60,206 bases of DNA from assembly GCF_000317205.1 (NCBI RefSeq), contig NZ_AJLK01000196.1:1-60206 (forward strand), given 5' to 3'. Position 1 is the stretch's first letter, and each line of letters starts with the position of its first letter. The notes under the pieces are model-generated. The model was not told the origin of the DNA, searched no databases, and was given only the letters and a program-made list of their open reading frames with translations. Position numbers and translations under genes: made by a program. Shown here piece after piece: positions 26,103-36,106 of the stretch. Source of the stretch: Fischerella muscicola PCC 7414. GTDB taxonomy: Bacteria; Cyanobacteriota; Cyanobacteriia; Cyanobacteriales; Nostocaceae.

Positions 26103-26486
26103 ATGGACGATAACCCAATGCTGCTTAAGTCCACAACCCGGCATATCCGTATTTTTGCGGCAGAAATTGACCGGGATGGCGAACTAGTTCCCAGCAATCA
26201 GGTCTTAACGTTGGATGTTGACCCAGACAACGAATTTACCTGGAATGAAGATGCTCTGCAAAAGGTTTATCGCAAGTTTGATGAACTGGTAGAAGCATCT
26301 AGTGGTGCAGACCTGACTGATTACAATTTACGCCGCATCGGGTCAGACCTAGAGCATTTTTTGCGATCGCTCCTGCATAAAGGCGAAATCAGTTACAATC
26401 TCTCTTCTCGCGTCAATAATTACAGCATGGGACTTCCCCAAGTTGCACCTGACGATCAAGATAGTTACGGGTTAATGAAGTCATGA
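26103..26486 (+). CDS. ndhM: NAD(P)H-quinone oxidoreductase subunit M
   Basis: Oxygenic-photosynthesis-specific subunit of the NDH-1 complex on the thylakoid membrane, which supports respiration and cyclic electron flow. Family sequence runs almost throughout: MLLKSTTRHIRIFAAEIDRD, LTLDVDPDNEFTWNEDALQK, VYRKFDELVEASSG, DLTDYNLRRIGSDLEHFLRS and YNLSSRVNNYSMGLPQV. The ATG at 26103 gives 127 residues; the in-frame ATG at 26118 (MLLKSTT) is an alternative that would lose five residues. Subunits of this kind are scattered rather than in one operon, and the gene stands alone here. Confidence 0.95.
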   Translation: MDDNPMLLKSTTRHIRIFAAEIDRDGELVPSNQVLTLDVDPDNEFTWNEDALQKVYRKFDELVEASSGADLTDYNLRRIGSDLEHFLRSLLHKGEISYNLSSRVNNYSMGLPQVAPDDQDSYGLMKS

Positions 26487-26594
26487 GTGAAGAGTTAAGA
26501 GTTATGAATTATAAAATTTTTACTCCTAACTCGTGTTCAGGCAAAGCATTAGGGTATATATCTTGGCATTAAACCACTGATAAATTGTCACCCA

Positions 26595-27953
26595 ATGCTT
26601 TACCGCTACTTTCTCAGACAACTGGCTGCTTGGCTATTGCCGCAGCCTCTTGTTATTTTACTGTTCATGCTCTTGTTTCCAATTCAAGCAGCAGAACTAG
26701 TTGGACGTGCTGTCTTGAGTGCGGATACATTTGCTGCTGGTTCAACAACAGCTCAATTTAAAAAGACAAATCGCACGACTCCTTTTGTTCATACTCAACC
26801 CGTACAGGGTTTTTCCGCTGTTGTTAAAGGGCCAAAAGCAGGCACTTATCTAGTTATTTCAGATAATGGTTTTGGCAGTAAGGCCAATTCGCCTGATTAT
26901 AGATTACGTATTTATGCGATCAAACCTGATTTTACTACAGGTAAAGTTTTTCCTGTGAATCTACAAACCGGAGAAAGACTGCCTTGGTTTAATCGTCAAA
27001 GCTTTTTGGAACTAAATGATAAAAATCGTAAAGTTAACTTTCCTATTGTTGCAGAAAAATCATTTTATCCAGGTAGCACTATCTCTGTTAGCCAAGAAAT
27101 CACAACAAATCGTTTATTAACAGGGGGAGATTTTGATATAGAGTCCTTCCGCCGCTTGAGTGATGGTAGCTACTGGTTGGGAGACGAATTTGGCCCCTTT
27201 TTACTGCATGTAGGACAAAATGGCGAACTGCTAGATCCTCCTATCCCTTTACCCAACTTTTTAGGTATTGGTAAGTTAAATTTTGTAAAATCTCCTGATC
27301 ACCCAGATTTGATCAATTTACCTGATGAACAAGCAAGAATTACCGCAGCAAACCTGGCTGGTTCTAGAGGTTTTGAAGGCTTAGCGCTTAATAGTAGTGG
27401 AACCAAACTTTATGCTTTGTTAGAAGGATCTTTAAAGGATGACTCTTTAAAACAGCGCCTGTTAATTCATGAATTTGACTTAGGTACCGAGCAATACACA
27501 GGTCAAATTTTCTTTTATCAGCTAGAACATAGAAGCCATGCAATTGGTGAACTTACAGCCATTAATGATCATGAATATCTTGTGATAGAACGTGATCAAA
27601 AGCAAGGAGACCCTAACAATTCTGCTTTTAAATCTCCTGCTCAATTCAAGCGTATTTATAAAATTAATCTTAAACAAATTGATGCTCAGGGTTTTGTTAA
27701 GAAAGAATTAGTAGTGGATTTATTAAATATCTCAGATCCTAATCGCATAGGAGGCAATAGCACCAAAGCAGGCATCTTCACCTTTCCATTCGTGACTATA
27801 GAGAGTGTATTACCTGTTGATAAAACAACCCTACTTGTAATCAACGATAATAACTATGCTGATACTTTTGGTCGCACTCCTAGACAAGCTGACAATAGCG
27901 AATTTATTCTTCTTCGCTTAGAAAAACCTTTAAGTTTATTTAATGTTGAATAG
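26595..27953 (+). CDS. Secreted esterase-like / phytase-like family protein
   Basis: A 452-residue protein with an N-terminal hydrophobic signal (about 12-32, WLLPQPLVILLFMLLFPIQA, then AELVGR). The mature part has the beta-propeller type features of the 'esterase-like activity of phytase' family (PF13449): VQGFSAVVKGPKAGTYLVIS, DNGFGSKANSPDYRLRIYAI, GSYWLGDEFGPFLLHV, RGFEGLALNSSGTKLYALLE and VINDNNYADTFGR. Members are thought to hydrolyse phosphate or ester substrates outside the cytoplasm; the activity is poorly tested. It could scavenge organic phosphate. It has no partner genes nearby. Its start at 26595 follows a short AT-rich gap after ndhM. Confidence 0.82.
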   Translation: MLYRYFLRQLAAWLLPQPLVILLFMLLFPIQAAELVGRAVLSADTFAAGSTTAQFKKTNRTTPFVHTQPVQGFSAVVKGPKAGTYLVISDNGFGSKANSPDYRLRIYAIKPDFTTGKVFPVNLQTGERLPWFNRQSFLELNDKNRKVNFPIVAEKSFYPGSTISVSQEITTNRLLTGGDFDIESFRRLSDGSYWLGDEFGPFLLHVGQNGELLDPPIPLPNFLGIGKLNFVKSPDHPDLINLPDEQARITAANLAGSRGFEGLALNSSGTKLYALLEGSLKDDSLKQRLLIHEFDLGTEQYTGQIFFYQLEHRSHAIGELTAINDHEYLVIERDQKQGDPNNSAFKSPAQFKRIYKINLKQIDAQGFVKKELVVDLLNISDPNRIGGNSTKAGIFTFPFVTIESVLPVDKTTLLVINDNNYADTFGRTPRQADNSEFILLRLEKPLSLFNVE

Positions 27954-28842
27954 TCATTAACTATTAATTTGCAAATTAAAATTAAGATTTTTAATGAGAT
28001 TGTAATCTCATTGTTATATTAGTTTATTTATAAACTTCATTTGTGCAGAAACTAAAAAATCAATAATTTATTGGTATATAACCAATCACTGCCATCCAAC
28101 CAAATTTCCTTCTTCATCAACTTGCGGTTGTCCTAAAATTTCTTCGGCATTTTTAAAGATGATGTAAAGCTGTTTTTCTCTTTCAGCCTACTCTACAACA
28201 ATACATGTTGCCACTTGCATGTGAACATCTATAAGAGCAGGAGCATCTACAGCAACTTAATGTGGATTTATCTTCTATGGTTTTGTGATTCTTCAGAAAT
28301 TACATCGCCCGGGTTAGCAGTGCGATGAATTTTTTTTTCATTATGATCTTTAACTACACTTTAACTGAGTAAATATGTTAAATTTGCTTTTAATGTAGTA
28401 GGCAGAAGTAATAAACTTAATATTTTGGCTATAGCAAATTGCTAACAGCGAGTAAAGACTAGCTATTAGCTATGTTCTTTCAGTTTGTTTATTGATGCCG
28501 AACTACCTATAAACTAAAAGAAAGACTAGTATCATCTCCTCTTTCTTATGGGGTAATTAGTCTCAGCCAGTAGTTGTAGTTGTGAAGGCGTTATATTTGG
28601 ATGACAAGTAGTCAGTTTATTCGCTCCGGTGAGGGAGCAGCCTACAAAGTAACCGTGGGGTGGAGTAATTACATTGTTGTTAGGGCGACCTTCGTACTTG
28701 ACTTTATCCATCAAAAACTTAAATTATGATTGTTTCGATTGTTCCAAAGTCTGGATATATCAATTTAAAAAAATTTGAGCGGTCTAGATACCGCCGCCAA
28801 TACTATTAAAGAAATTGCCAATCGCTGACCGGTGGGAAAACT
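27954..28842. other. Intergenic region with a gene remnant
   Basis: Mostly AT-rich. It holds a minus-strand coding remnant at 28086-28271 (annotated separately). A 60-codon minus-strand frame at 28532-28711 is open but lacks a clear ribosome-binding site. Nothing else is recognised. The last 60 bp probably hold the promoter of the PP2C gene. Confidence 0.45.
28086..28271 (-). pseudogene. Remnant of a small protein gene
   Basis: The minus strand reads INPH, stop, VAVDAPALIDVHMQVATCIV, VE, stop, AEREKQLYIIFKNAEEILGQ, PQVDEEGNLVGWQ, stop. Both internal stops (TAA at 28257-28259 and TAG near 28188) interrupt a frame with otherwise normal protein composition, so single-base nonsense changes are likely. 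I do not recognise the family. No good start codon is visible upstream. Confidence 0.5.
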
Positions 28843-31176
28843 ATGGAAAATGATGCGGCTAACCTGTATTGCCCAAACGAACTTTGTCAGGCTCCCAACC
28901 CGATAACCCACAAATTCTGCCAGCGATGCTCTACATCTTTACCCAAACGCTTCCTCTGGGCGGCTGTGGCAGATGGTCTGAATTTGGGTAATCCTGGAGA
29001 GATATTAGCCACTCGCTATCTAGTTATAGATAAATATATTCTTTTAGATACTAAGCCTGGTTATTTACCCCAAACGCCAGATCCAGAAAAATTACAATCA
29101 ATCAGACCTTATTTAAGATTAATTCCCTACCGCTTACATGTACCACAGGTATATGGTGTAGTTTCTTTATCAAATGGTAGTCAAGGGCAAGACATATTAC
29201 TTTTAGAAAAACCGCCGCTAAAAATAATATATGACGCAACTTCGTTCAAGGTACAGCTATGTAATGAGTTAACGACTGCGTGGCGTGAAGCTACATCAAT
29301 GCGACAACTTAATTGGTTGTGGCAGATAGCACAATTGTGGCAACCTCTGGCTAGTGAAGGTGTGGCGTCAAGCTTACTGACTCCCCAACTATTAAGGGTA
29401 GAAGGCTCCTTAGTCCGGCTACTGGAATTGCGTTATGAAGAGGATTCTGTAGCGGGTTTGGCCCATTTAGGAGAGTTTTGGCAACAGCTGGTAAGCACAG
29501 CCAAACCAGCGATCGCAGAATTTGTCAAAGAAATTTGTTATGCCTTGATCAAAGGAGAAATCCACACAGCCGAGCAACTAGTGAAAGTATTAGATAAAGG
29601 ACTCTCAACACTAGGACGTTCTCAATCTCCTGCCATCACCATTGCCACAGTCAGTGACACAGGCCCAAGTCGTCAACGCAACGAAGATGCCTGCTATCCA
29701 CCCAGTGGTAGCATTATCAGCAAACCACCCCACTCCAGCGCTTTGACAATTGTTTGCGATGGCATCGGCGGACACGAAGGTGGTAATGTTGCCTCAAATC
29801 TGGCGATTGAAACTATTCAACAGCAGGTACAAGAGCTAACTAAAGTTCCTTACGACCACATTGATCCAAATTCCCTACTAGAAGATTTACAACGAGCAGC
29901 AGCTGTTGCTAACGACAAAATCAGCCAGCGCAACGACAGCGAGAGTCGCCAAGGACGCCAGCGGATGGGAACAACCTTGGTCATGGCTTTGCCTGTTGCT
30001 CATGAAATGTATATTGCTCATGTTGGTGATAGTCGTGCCTACTGGATTACGCGCCACGGTTGCTATCAAGTAACCCTTGATGATGATGTCGCTTCGCGTG
30101 AAGTCCGGTTGGGCTATGCTATTTATCGAGATGCCATTCAACAGGGTGCTTCTGGTTCCTTGGTGCAAGCTTTAGGAATGAGTCCTAGCACCTCATTACA
30201 TCCTTCAGCAGAACGCTTTATTCTCGACGAAGATTGTATTTTCTTGCTCTGTTCTGATGGATTGAGTGACTTTGATCGTGTAGAACAGCATTGGGAAACA
30301 GAAATTTTACCGTTAATTTACGGTAAAACTGATGCAATGAGTGTGGTAGAGAAGTTACTAGAAATTGCTAACACCCAAAATGGACATGACAATGTCACTA
30401 TTGCCCTAGTACACTACCAATTTAAGTACTCAGAACCACAGACAAAACCACAATTAGTTTTGTCTGACATATCTGATCTGGCAACTGGTAGCAGTGTTTA
30501 CCCAGCCAAAACCCTACTACCAAGAACAGAAGGCGGTTATCATCAAAAAACTCAAGTCATCCCAGATACCCAGCCAAGTAAGCGACCGACTTTTGTCCCA
30601 CTACAGTTGATTATCCTTGTAGGATTAGTGCTAGGTGCTGGTTTATTAGGAACTTTTTGGATGCTCAATGGCGGAATCTTCGGTAAGAAACAAAATGCTC
30701 CTGGGATTCCGACAATTAATAATACTCCCTCTGTGAAACTCGAGCCATCTGTTGTACCTTATACGGCAAGCGATCGCCTTGATGTAATTCAGACAGCAAC
30801 TGATATACAATTGTTGACAAATACATCACCTCCACAACAAGCGATCGCACCCGCTGGTAGTGTATTTAAAATTCATAATAGTCAAGTAATAACAGCAGAA
30901 CCGACAAATTTAAATGCTTTAGTCTATCTGCGAGTGTGTTCAAACTCATCCAAGCCAATACTATCTCCTATAGAAAGGAGACCTGTGGTGAAAGCTGGTG
31001 AAGTATACACACTACAATTGTCAGAATATCAAAAATTATCACAGGCACAGAATATCTCTACACCCTCGCCGGAAGTTATAGATCAATGTCAGGCACAGCC
31101 TAACCGTACACCTGCGTCTTCAAATCAACGAGAATCAGGCTCGAAACAGACTAAACCCCGTCGTAACACTGAATAG
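28843..31176 (+). CDS. PP2C-type protein phosphatase with N-terminal zinc ribbon and membrane segment
   Basis: A 777-residue protein. Residues 10-29 form a zinc ribbon (C10, C15, C26, C29). An unassigned region of about 230 residues precedes the PP2C catalytic domain at about 265-525. Metal-binding and catalytic motifs are present: TVSDTGPSRQRNEDACY, VCDGIGGHEGGNVASNLAIE, MGTTLVMALPVAHEMYIAHV, GDSRAYWI, LLCSDGLSDFD and NGHDNVTIALV. A transmembrane helix follows at about 588-610 (LQLIILVGLVLGAGLLGTFW), then a 170-residue C-terminal part that would lie outside. It should dephosphorylate Ser/Thr on proteins. The next gene has an FHA domain that reads phosphothreonine, which suggests a shared pathway. 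Confidence 0.9.
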   Translation: MENDAANLYCPNELCQAPNPITHKFCQRCSTSLPKRFLWAAVADGLNLGNPGEILATRYLVIDKYILLDTKPGYLPQTPDPEKLQSIRPYLRLIPYRLHVPQVYGVVSLSNGSQGQDILLLEKPPLKIIYDATSFKVQLCNELTTAWREATSMRQLNWLWQIAQLWQPLASEGVASSLLTPQLLRVEGSLVRLLELRYEEDSVAGLAHLGEFWQQLVSTAKPAIAEFVKEICYALIKGEIHTAEQLVKVLDKGLSTLGRSQSPAITIATVSDTGPSRQRNEDACYPPSGSIISKPPHSSALTIVCDGIGGHEGGNVASNLAIETIQQQVQELTKVPYDHIDPNSLLEDLQRAAAVANDKISQRNDSESRQGRQRMGTTLVMALPVAHEMYIAHVGDSRAYWITRHGCYQVTLDDDVASREVRLGYAIYRDAIQQGASGSLVQALGMSPSTSLHPSAERFILDEDCIFLLCSDGLSDFDRVEQHWETEILPLIYGKTDAMSVVEKLLEIANTQNGHDNVTIALVHYQFKYSEPQTKPQLVLSDISDLATGSSVYPAKTLLPRTEGGYHQKTQVIPDTQPSKRPTFVPLQLIILVGLVLGAGLLGTFWMLNGGIFGKKQNAPGIPTINNTPSVKLEPSVVPYTASDRLDVIQTATDIQLLTNTSPPQQAIAPAGSVFKIHNSQVITAEPTNLNALVYLRVCSNSSKPILSPIERRPVVKAGEVYTLQLSEYQKLSQAQNISTPSPEVIDQCQAQPNRTPASSNQRESGSKQTKPRRNTE

Positions 31177-31313
31177 TCAAAAACTCGATAAACTAGTAGA
31201 AACCTGAAATAATACAGGTAAAAGCTAAAAGAAAAAATTCAACAAAAGGCAATTATTTTTGTTGTCTTTTGTGGCTGGTTATCGAAAATTTTTGATTTTG
31301 ATGTTTGTATGTA

Positions 31314-32900
31314 ATGAATCCATCCCTGAACTTGGCGGTTAAGCGTCTCGTCAATGCTGGCCCTGACCATTTCGCTATTTGTGTGTTTGAAGCTCCCTAC
31401 CCCGGCGCTCGTGATATTCACGATTGTGTCTGGTCAGCGGAGTTAACTCAAGCTTGGCGAAAGTGGCAGGAGATGTTTGCTCCTGACAGTTGTATCGATA
31501 TTTCCCCCACAGCCATACCCGCAACATCAAATCCACTTCCAAATGAGTTGCTTTCACCAACTTCTGGTCAGATGAGTTACACTAGTCGTTTGATGCAATA
31601 TTTGGGAATTAGCCTGTGGCGTTGGTTGTTCGATGGGCCAATCTTGGGCAGTCTGGAATACAGTAGTGGTATTGCCGCTGGTCAAAATACACGTTTGCGC
31701 TTTCGACTAGAAATTCGTGACCCAAATTTAACTGCTTTGCCGTGGGAAATTATGCAGCGCGAAGTTGGTCAATCGGCAATGTCACTGTCTCAAAACATTC
31801 TATTTAGTCGTACTACTAATGAGGTTGAACCGCTACCACTGCGTTTGCGACCTGATCAATCATTAAATATTCTGCTAGTTCTGGGAGAGGATGAAAATAA
31901 TCTCCAACTGGATAGGGAAGCTGATATTTTAGAGCAAACTCTTTCTAATGGCTCTATAGTGGGAAGTCATACCCAAGGATATGCACCTTGTACAGTAAAG
32001 AAACTAGTGCAACCAACCCCACAGCAGTTGATCCAAGAACTAGAAACCAGAAATTACAACATTTTATTCTATGGAGGTCATGGTTCCCGAGGTCCCGATG
32101 GTGGGTATTTGCATTTGCGTCCTGGGATGCGTCTCAATGGTATGGAATTAGCACAAGTTCTCAGCCATACGGGAGTGAAATTAGCAGTTTTAAATGCCTG
32201 TTGGGGAGCGCAACCTGCTACTGTTAACGGTCAGGCAATACCTTGCAGCAGTTTGATCGAGGTGCTGATTCGCAATGGCGTTCCTGCTGCTTTAGGAATG
32301 CGTGACCAAATTGCTGACGAGGAAAGTTTGACTTTTATTCATACCTTTGTCCAAGCTTTGCGAAGACGACTGCCAATCGACCATGCTGTAGCAGAAGCAA
32401 GACAACATCTATTGGCAGTTTATAGATTTAACCAACTGCCTTGGACATTACCTGTTCTCTATCTACATCCACAATTTGATGGCGAACTGATTCGGAGTTA
32501 CGAAGAGGGTAATACAGAATTACCAGAAACTTCCATACCAGGTATGGCTTCCCTGCTGCCTATGGCTTGCTTGCGATCAGCTGGGATCACTTATAAACTC
32601 AAAACCGCCGGAGTTACTCGCATCGGCCGTACTACAGATAATGACATTGTAATTCCACAACCCTCTGTTTCTCGACGCCAAGCTGAAATCTTGTGTCGGA
32701 ATACTTTCACAGGCGCTACTCCAGTGCGGACATATTACCTAAGAGAAAACTCTACCTACGGTACAACTTGGATTTCTAGCTCTACTAATAATGATTGGCA
32801 ACAAATCCACCACCAGGAAGTTCTGCTTGAACCAGGAATGCAGTTAAAGTTTGGTAGTAGAAATAGTCATCCTTGGGAGTTTATGATTGAGAGTTCCTAA
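31314..32900 (+). CDS. CHAT-domain (caspase-like) protein fused to an FHA domain
   Basis: A 528-residue protein. The ATG at 31314 (MNPSLNLAVKRLV) is used; the frame also opens at a TTG three codons earlier. The CHAT peptidase-like domain lies at about 180-400, with the His motif FYGGHGSRGPDGGYL and the Cys motif AVLNACWGAQPA, so the His-Cys dyad is intact. The N-terminal part includes TRLRFRLEIRDPNLTALPWE, typical of CHAT proteins. The C-terminal FHA domain (about 425-525) shows GVTRIGRTTDNDIVIPQPSV and SRRQAEI, which bind phosphothreonine. It follows the PP2C gene by 137 bp on the same strand. A role as a phospho-gated protease is inference; no substrate is visible nearby. Confidence 0.88.
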   Translation: MNPSLNLAVKRLVNAGPDHFAICVFEAPYPGARDIHDCVWSAELTQAWRKWQEMFAPDSCIDISPTAIPATSNPLPNELLSPTSGQMSYTSRLMQYLGISLWRWLFDGPILGSLEYSSGIAAGQNTRLRFRLEIRDPNLTALPWEIMQREVGQSAMSLSQNILFSRTTNEVEPLPLRLRPDQSLNILLVLGEDENNLQLDREADILEQTLSNGSIVGSHTQGYAPCTVKKLVQPTPQQLIQELETRNYNILFYGGHGSRGPDGGYLHLRPGMRLNGMELAQVLSHTGVKLAVLNACWGAQPATVNGQAIPCSSLIEVLIRNGVPAALGMRDQIADEESLTFIHTFVQALRRRLPIDHAVAEARQHLLAVYRFNQLPWTLPVLYLHPQFDGELIRSYEEGNTELPETSIPGMASLLPMACLRSAGITYKLKTAGVTRIGRTTDNDIVIPQPSVSRRQAEILCRNTFTGATPVRTYYLRENSTYGTTWISSSTNNDWQQIHHQEVLLEPGMQLKFGSRNSHPWEFMIESS

Positions 32901-33332
32901 ACTGAGGAGTCATAAAGGCAGAAGAGAAAACAGCAGATTATCCGATTTTAGATTTTGGATTTTGGATTTTGGATTTGGGATTGGTGAGACATGGGTGGCA
33001 GTTTAGGTTCGCCACAGAGAGTGCCTTTCTACTTTTGGAATCTGGAGACTTGTACTATCAAGTAATTATCAGTCAGTTTCTTTGTAGCCAAATTTACCAT
33101 TTTGGACAACTTACATCTTGGAAGTAATTGTCCACAATCAGGCAAAGAAAATCCTTACAACTTCTTATTTTCTCTAGCTCCTAGCCTTTTGACTCCAGTG
33201 TTTTGTTTCTATTTTCCAATCTCAGCAAAAAACTTACAGAAAACCCAGCAAAATTAAACTTTGTGTGCGGAAATTAGTTGCAAGCTGGTGTAGCTGTAAA
33301 TACCACAAAATAATTAATCAGGAGACGACAAA
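32901..33332. other. Intergenic region with TTTTGGATTTTGGA repeats
   Basis: GATTTTGGATTTTGGATTTT repeats at about 32945-32985. A hairpin GGTGGC...GCCACA lies at 32993-33018. The remainder shows no gene. An AGGAGA ribosome-binding site (33319-33326) precedes the next ATG. Confidence 0.5.
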
Positions 33333-33977
33333 ATGAACAAACAAATCAACGGTTTAGAAAAACTCCAAACAATCCCCTCTCAAATCGAACTAGAATTTTT
33401 AGAAGCACTACTGCAACCAGAGGATGGCACTTATCCTTGGAATCCAGCTGATGAGCAATCAGAAGAATATTTTCACCACTTGGAAGAGCAGTTTTTGCTG
33501 CAAGATGTTTTAGAAGAAGAACTCACAACACGCTCTGAAGATTTTTACAATCATCTAGAAGCGCTATGGACTTCTCATGCTGTACCCTACAATCATACTA
33601 CAGACAGTAACATAGTAGTTCAACTTCAAGAAACTTTACAAAGTTGTCTGACTACAGGCGTACCAAAACAATGGTTAAAGGCGATCGCTCAAAAAGCTGC
33701 TGATATTTGTACTACCCAACAATTAATGGCAGATAAATTAGTGGAATGTGTTCAGTCTGTATTACCGAACTGGGGAACCGAAGATTTATTGGTTTTAGCC
33801 CGTCCTTACGCTTATGCTATGCGGAGTAGCGAATCACAAAAGACCGCAGAAACCGTTCTTAACCAAATTGATGAACACGAATGGACAGATCTATCTGATA
33901 TCGAACAAGCTAAAGTTAGTATGGCGATCGCTTACTATGCTTTGCAAAAACTCAACAGCTTTCAGGGGGAAGCTTAA
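33333..33977 (+). CDS. Conserved hypothetical acidic protein
   Basis: A 214-residue soluble, acidic protein with no recognised domain: MNKQINGLEKLQTIPSQIEL, then EFLEALLQPEDGTYPWNPAD and several Glu-rich helices (YFHHLEEQFLLQDVLEEELT), followed by QWLKAIAQKAADICTTQQLM and an all-helical C-terminal half. A strong AGGAGA lies at the proper distance before the ATG, which supports expression. It is next to the CHAT-FHA gene on the same strand, 430 bp away. Function unknown. Confidence 0.72.
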   Translation: MNKQINGLEKLQTIPSQIELEFLEALLQPEDGTYPWNPADEQSEEYFHHLEEQFLLQDVLEEELTTRSEDFYNHLEALWTSHAVPYNHTTDSNIVVQLQETLQSCLTTGVPKQWLKAIAQKAADICTTQQLMADKLVECVQSVLPNWGTEDLLVLARPYAYAMRSSESQKTAETVLNQIDEHEWTDLSDIEQAKVSMAIAYYALQKLNSFQGEA

Positions 33978-34429
33978 AAAAAACCCATTTTCTTGTAGTC
34001 TGCTTGAATTCTTTTACTTGCAAGTAGCCTCATATTTGCATGGCGCTCGTCTTGCAAACTTTGTGGAATGTTCTATTTTTCTCTTTCAAGATTATAGAGC
34101 TTTCATCGTATCCGAAAGTTACCAAGTTGCAAGACCAGCGTCATCTACCTAAAGAGGGAAAAAATTATGGATGTTCTCAATGACGTAGAGTCTGGAATAT
34201 ATAAAATTTTAGGGGCACACAGTTGTGTGCCCTTATTTACAATCAATTAACTAAAGAATTCCTATTTAATTTTTGAAAAAAACACAGTACATTCCCCGTT
34301 GCCTATTTATATTGTTAATAGAATTTAAAACAATTCTTGATACAAATCTTCCCCCTTGTCCCCCTTGTCCTCCTTGTCTTCCTTGTCTTCCTTGTCCTCA
34401 GATGTAGTGAACTTAATAGTGAAACGGGA
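33978..34429. other. Intergenic region with terminator-like hairpin and CCTTGTCTT repeats
   Basis: An imperfect inverted repeat pairs 34045-34061 (GCTCGTCTTGCAAACTT) with 34124-34139. The hairpin at 34213-34232 is annotated separately. At about 34347-34400 a 9-mer CCTTGTCYT is repeated about six times. No gene is seen. Confidence 0.5.
34213..34237 (+). terminator. Hairpin GGGCACAC-AGTT-GTGTGCCC followed by TTATTT
   Basis: Perfect 8-bp GC-rich stem (34213-34220 with 34225-34232) and a short T-rich tail. It lies about 235 bp after the hypothetical gene ending at 33977 and could end that transcript; on the minus strand it would lie downstream of the FHA-PrsW gene. Confidence 0.5.
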
Positions 34430-35806
34430 TTACTTCGGCCCAAGAAAGCGGGTAGCAAAATTTTGCTCTCTTGTTGGTGATAGCGCCCTGGCTTTGAGAA
34501 TAGCAGCCATCAAAAAAGCGTAAGATAATACACCGACAACCACTAACAATAAGCCGTTGATCGTTCCTGTAGCATTCCATAAAGCATGGAGTCCTGCGGC
34601 AGTTAAATAGCCGACGAGCAAAATCTGCCAACTTTTCCTGGGTTTGAGAACAGCTAAACCGATGAAATAGCCTAGATAGCCACTGTAAGCCATATGTCCT
34701 GCTACAGAACCCAAAATACGGGGAATCAGCAGTTGCAATCCTGCTTGTTGACCAGCACCATCCCCAGCTTGGAAACTCACGCTTTGAACTATTTGCGGTA
34801 CATACTGCCCCAATGTCTCTAACAGAGTAAATCCTACAGCAGAGGCAGTTCCCAGAAGAATACCATCAAGAGGTTCCCAGACACCGACACGTTCCCGCCA
34901 AGGTGATGATAAACCTTTGGAGATCGCATACGCTCCTAGTATTGGTAAGGCTTTGAGTAATTCCTCCATCAACCCAGCACCAAAAAAGTACCGGATGAGT
35001 AATTCTGTAAAGGTAACGGATTCCTGCTGATTTGCAGGCAAACTACCAGGCAGAACTTCGCGAAAGAAGAAGATAAAAAAATCTGTGAGAGGACTCACCA
35101 AGATTAACATTGTTGTCAATCCCGAACCCATCAACACCCACCAAGGCTTGCGTTTGCCACACAACTGGTAAATAAAGTAATAGGCGGCAAAAGCTATGTA
35201 AGTCCCCACAACTACTTGATTCGCTTGGAGATTACCGACAGTAGCAAACATTAGTACAACAAAGATAACTGTGAGAACACCAGGTATGAGATAAGCTTTA
35301 CGAGTTAAATCTTTGCCAGTGGAAATAATGGGAAACAGTTGTGTAAAACTAACCGAAGAATCTGGTATGTTTGTTGTTTGGTAGCTAGCTGGTGGTAAGG
35401 ATGTGGCTTCAGCAATGGAAGATATTAAAGTAGATTGGTGGTTAAATTCGCACTCAAACAATAATTCCGGACCATCATAGCCAAGAGTAATGCGATCGCC
35501 ATTCATTAATTGTTGACAACCCTGCAAGCGTTGTCCATTTAGATAAGTGCCATTAGCACTGTTCAAATCACAAATTACCCAACCTAATTCGCTATCTGGG
35601 GAAGGAGGAAGAGGACGAACCACCGCATGACGACGAGATACCATTCTGTACATCATGGCATCTAAGACAACTTGACAGCTAGGGTCACGTCCAATTACTA
35701 CTTCTTTAGTGGGAAACAGCGAATAGCGAAAATCAGACCCATAAGCTGCCCCATTACCAGACACTAGCCGCAGAAATGCATTTTGTCTTGCGTATTTGCC
35801 TGTCAT
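34430..35806 (-). CDS. FHA-domain protein fused to a PrsW-type intramembrane protease
   Basis: A 458-residue protein. The N-terminal FHA domain (about 15-115) shows VVIGRDPSCQVVLDAMMYRM, VSRRHAVV and DLNSANGTYLNG. After a linker come about eight transmembrane segments (from TVIFVVLMFATVG onward). The PrsW motifs are present: GLMEELLKALPILGAYAI (Glu-Glu), GFTLLETLGQY, and AGHMAYSGYLGYFIG with HALWNATG. PrsW proteases in other bacteria cut anti-sigma factors. An FHA front end would place the protease under control of a phosphothreonine-bearing partner; that is inference. The gene converges toward the CHAT-FHA and PP2C genes, making three phospho-signalling genes within 7 kb. Confidence 0.88.
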   Translation of the reverse strand: MTGKYARQNAFLRLVSGNGAAYGSDFRYSLFPTKEVVIGRDPSCQVVLDAMMYRMVSRRHAVVRPLPPSPDSELGWVICDLNSANGTYLNGQRLQGCQQLMNGDRITLGYDGPELLFECEFNHQSTLISSIAEATSLPPASYQTTNIPDSSVSFTQLFPIISTGKDLTRKAYLIPGVLTVIFVVLMFATVGNLQANQVVVGTYIAFAAYYFIYQLCGKRKPWWVLMGSGLTTMLILVSPLTDFFIFFFREVLPGSLPANQQESVTFTELLIRYFFGAGLMEELLKALPILGAYAISKGLSSPWRERVGVWEPLDGILLGTASAVGFTLLETLGQYVPQIVQSVSFQAGDGAGQQAGLQLLIPRILGSVAGHMAYSGYLGYFIGLAVLKPRKSWQILLVGYLTAAGLHALWNATGTINGLLLVVVGVLSYAFLMAAILKARALSPTREQNFATRFLGPK

Positions 35807-36106
35807 CGAGTTGCAGGGTATAAACTATTGCAAAAACATAATTGGCAGTAAGAACTAATCCTAGCTGCACTAATTAGCAGAATCGCTAAATCCACTATAG
35901 CTTCACTCTTTGCTCAGGAATTATAAATTATAAAAATCAAAATAAATGATATCTTTTGCTGCTGACAGTTAGATAATATCAGCTTTAGACATTAGATGAG
36001 CTGAGCTTGTTATTCAGTTATCAGTGATCAGTTTTGTCAGGTGAGTAACTTCCTTGAGTATAATTTTTCAGAAATTTTTACTGTTCACTGATAACGGTTT
36101 ACTAAT

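Noticed and set aside
28532-28711. 60-codon minus-strand frame
   Set aside because: Protein-like composition but no ribosome-binding site and no known family.
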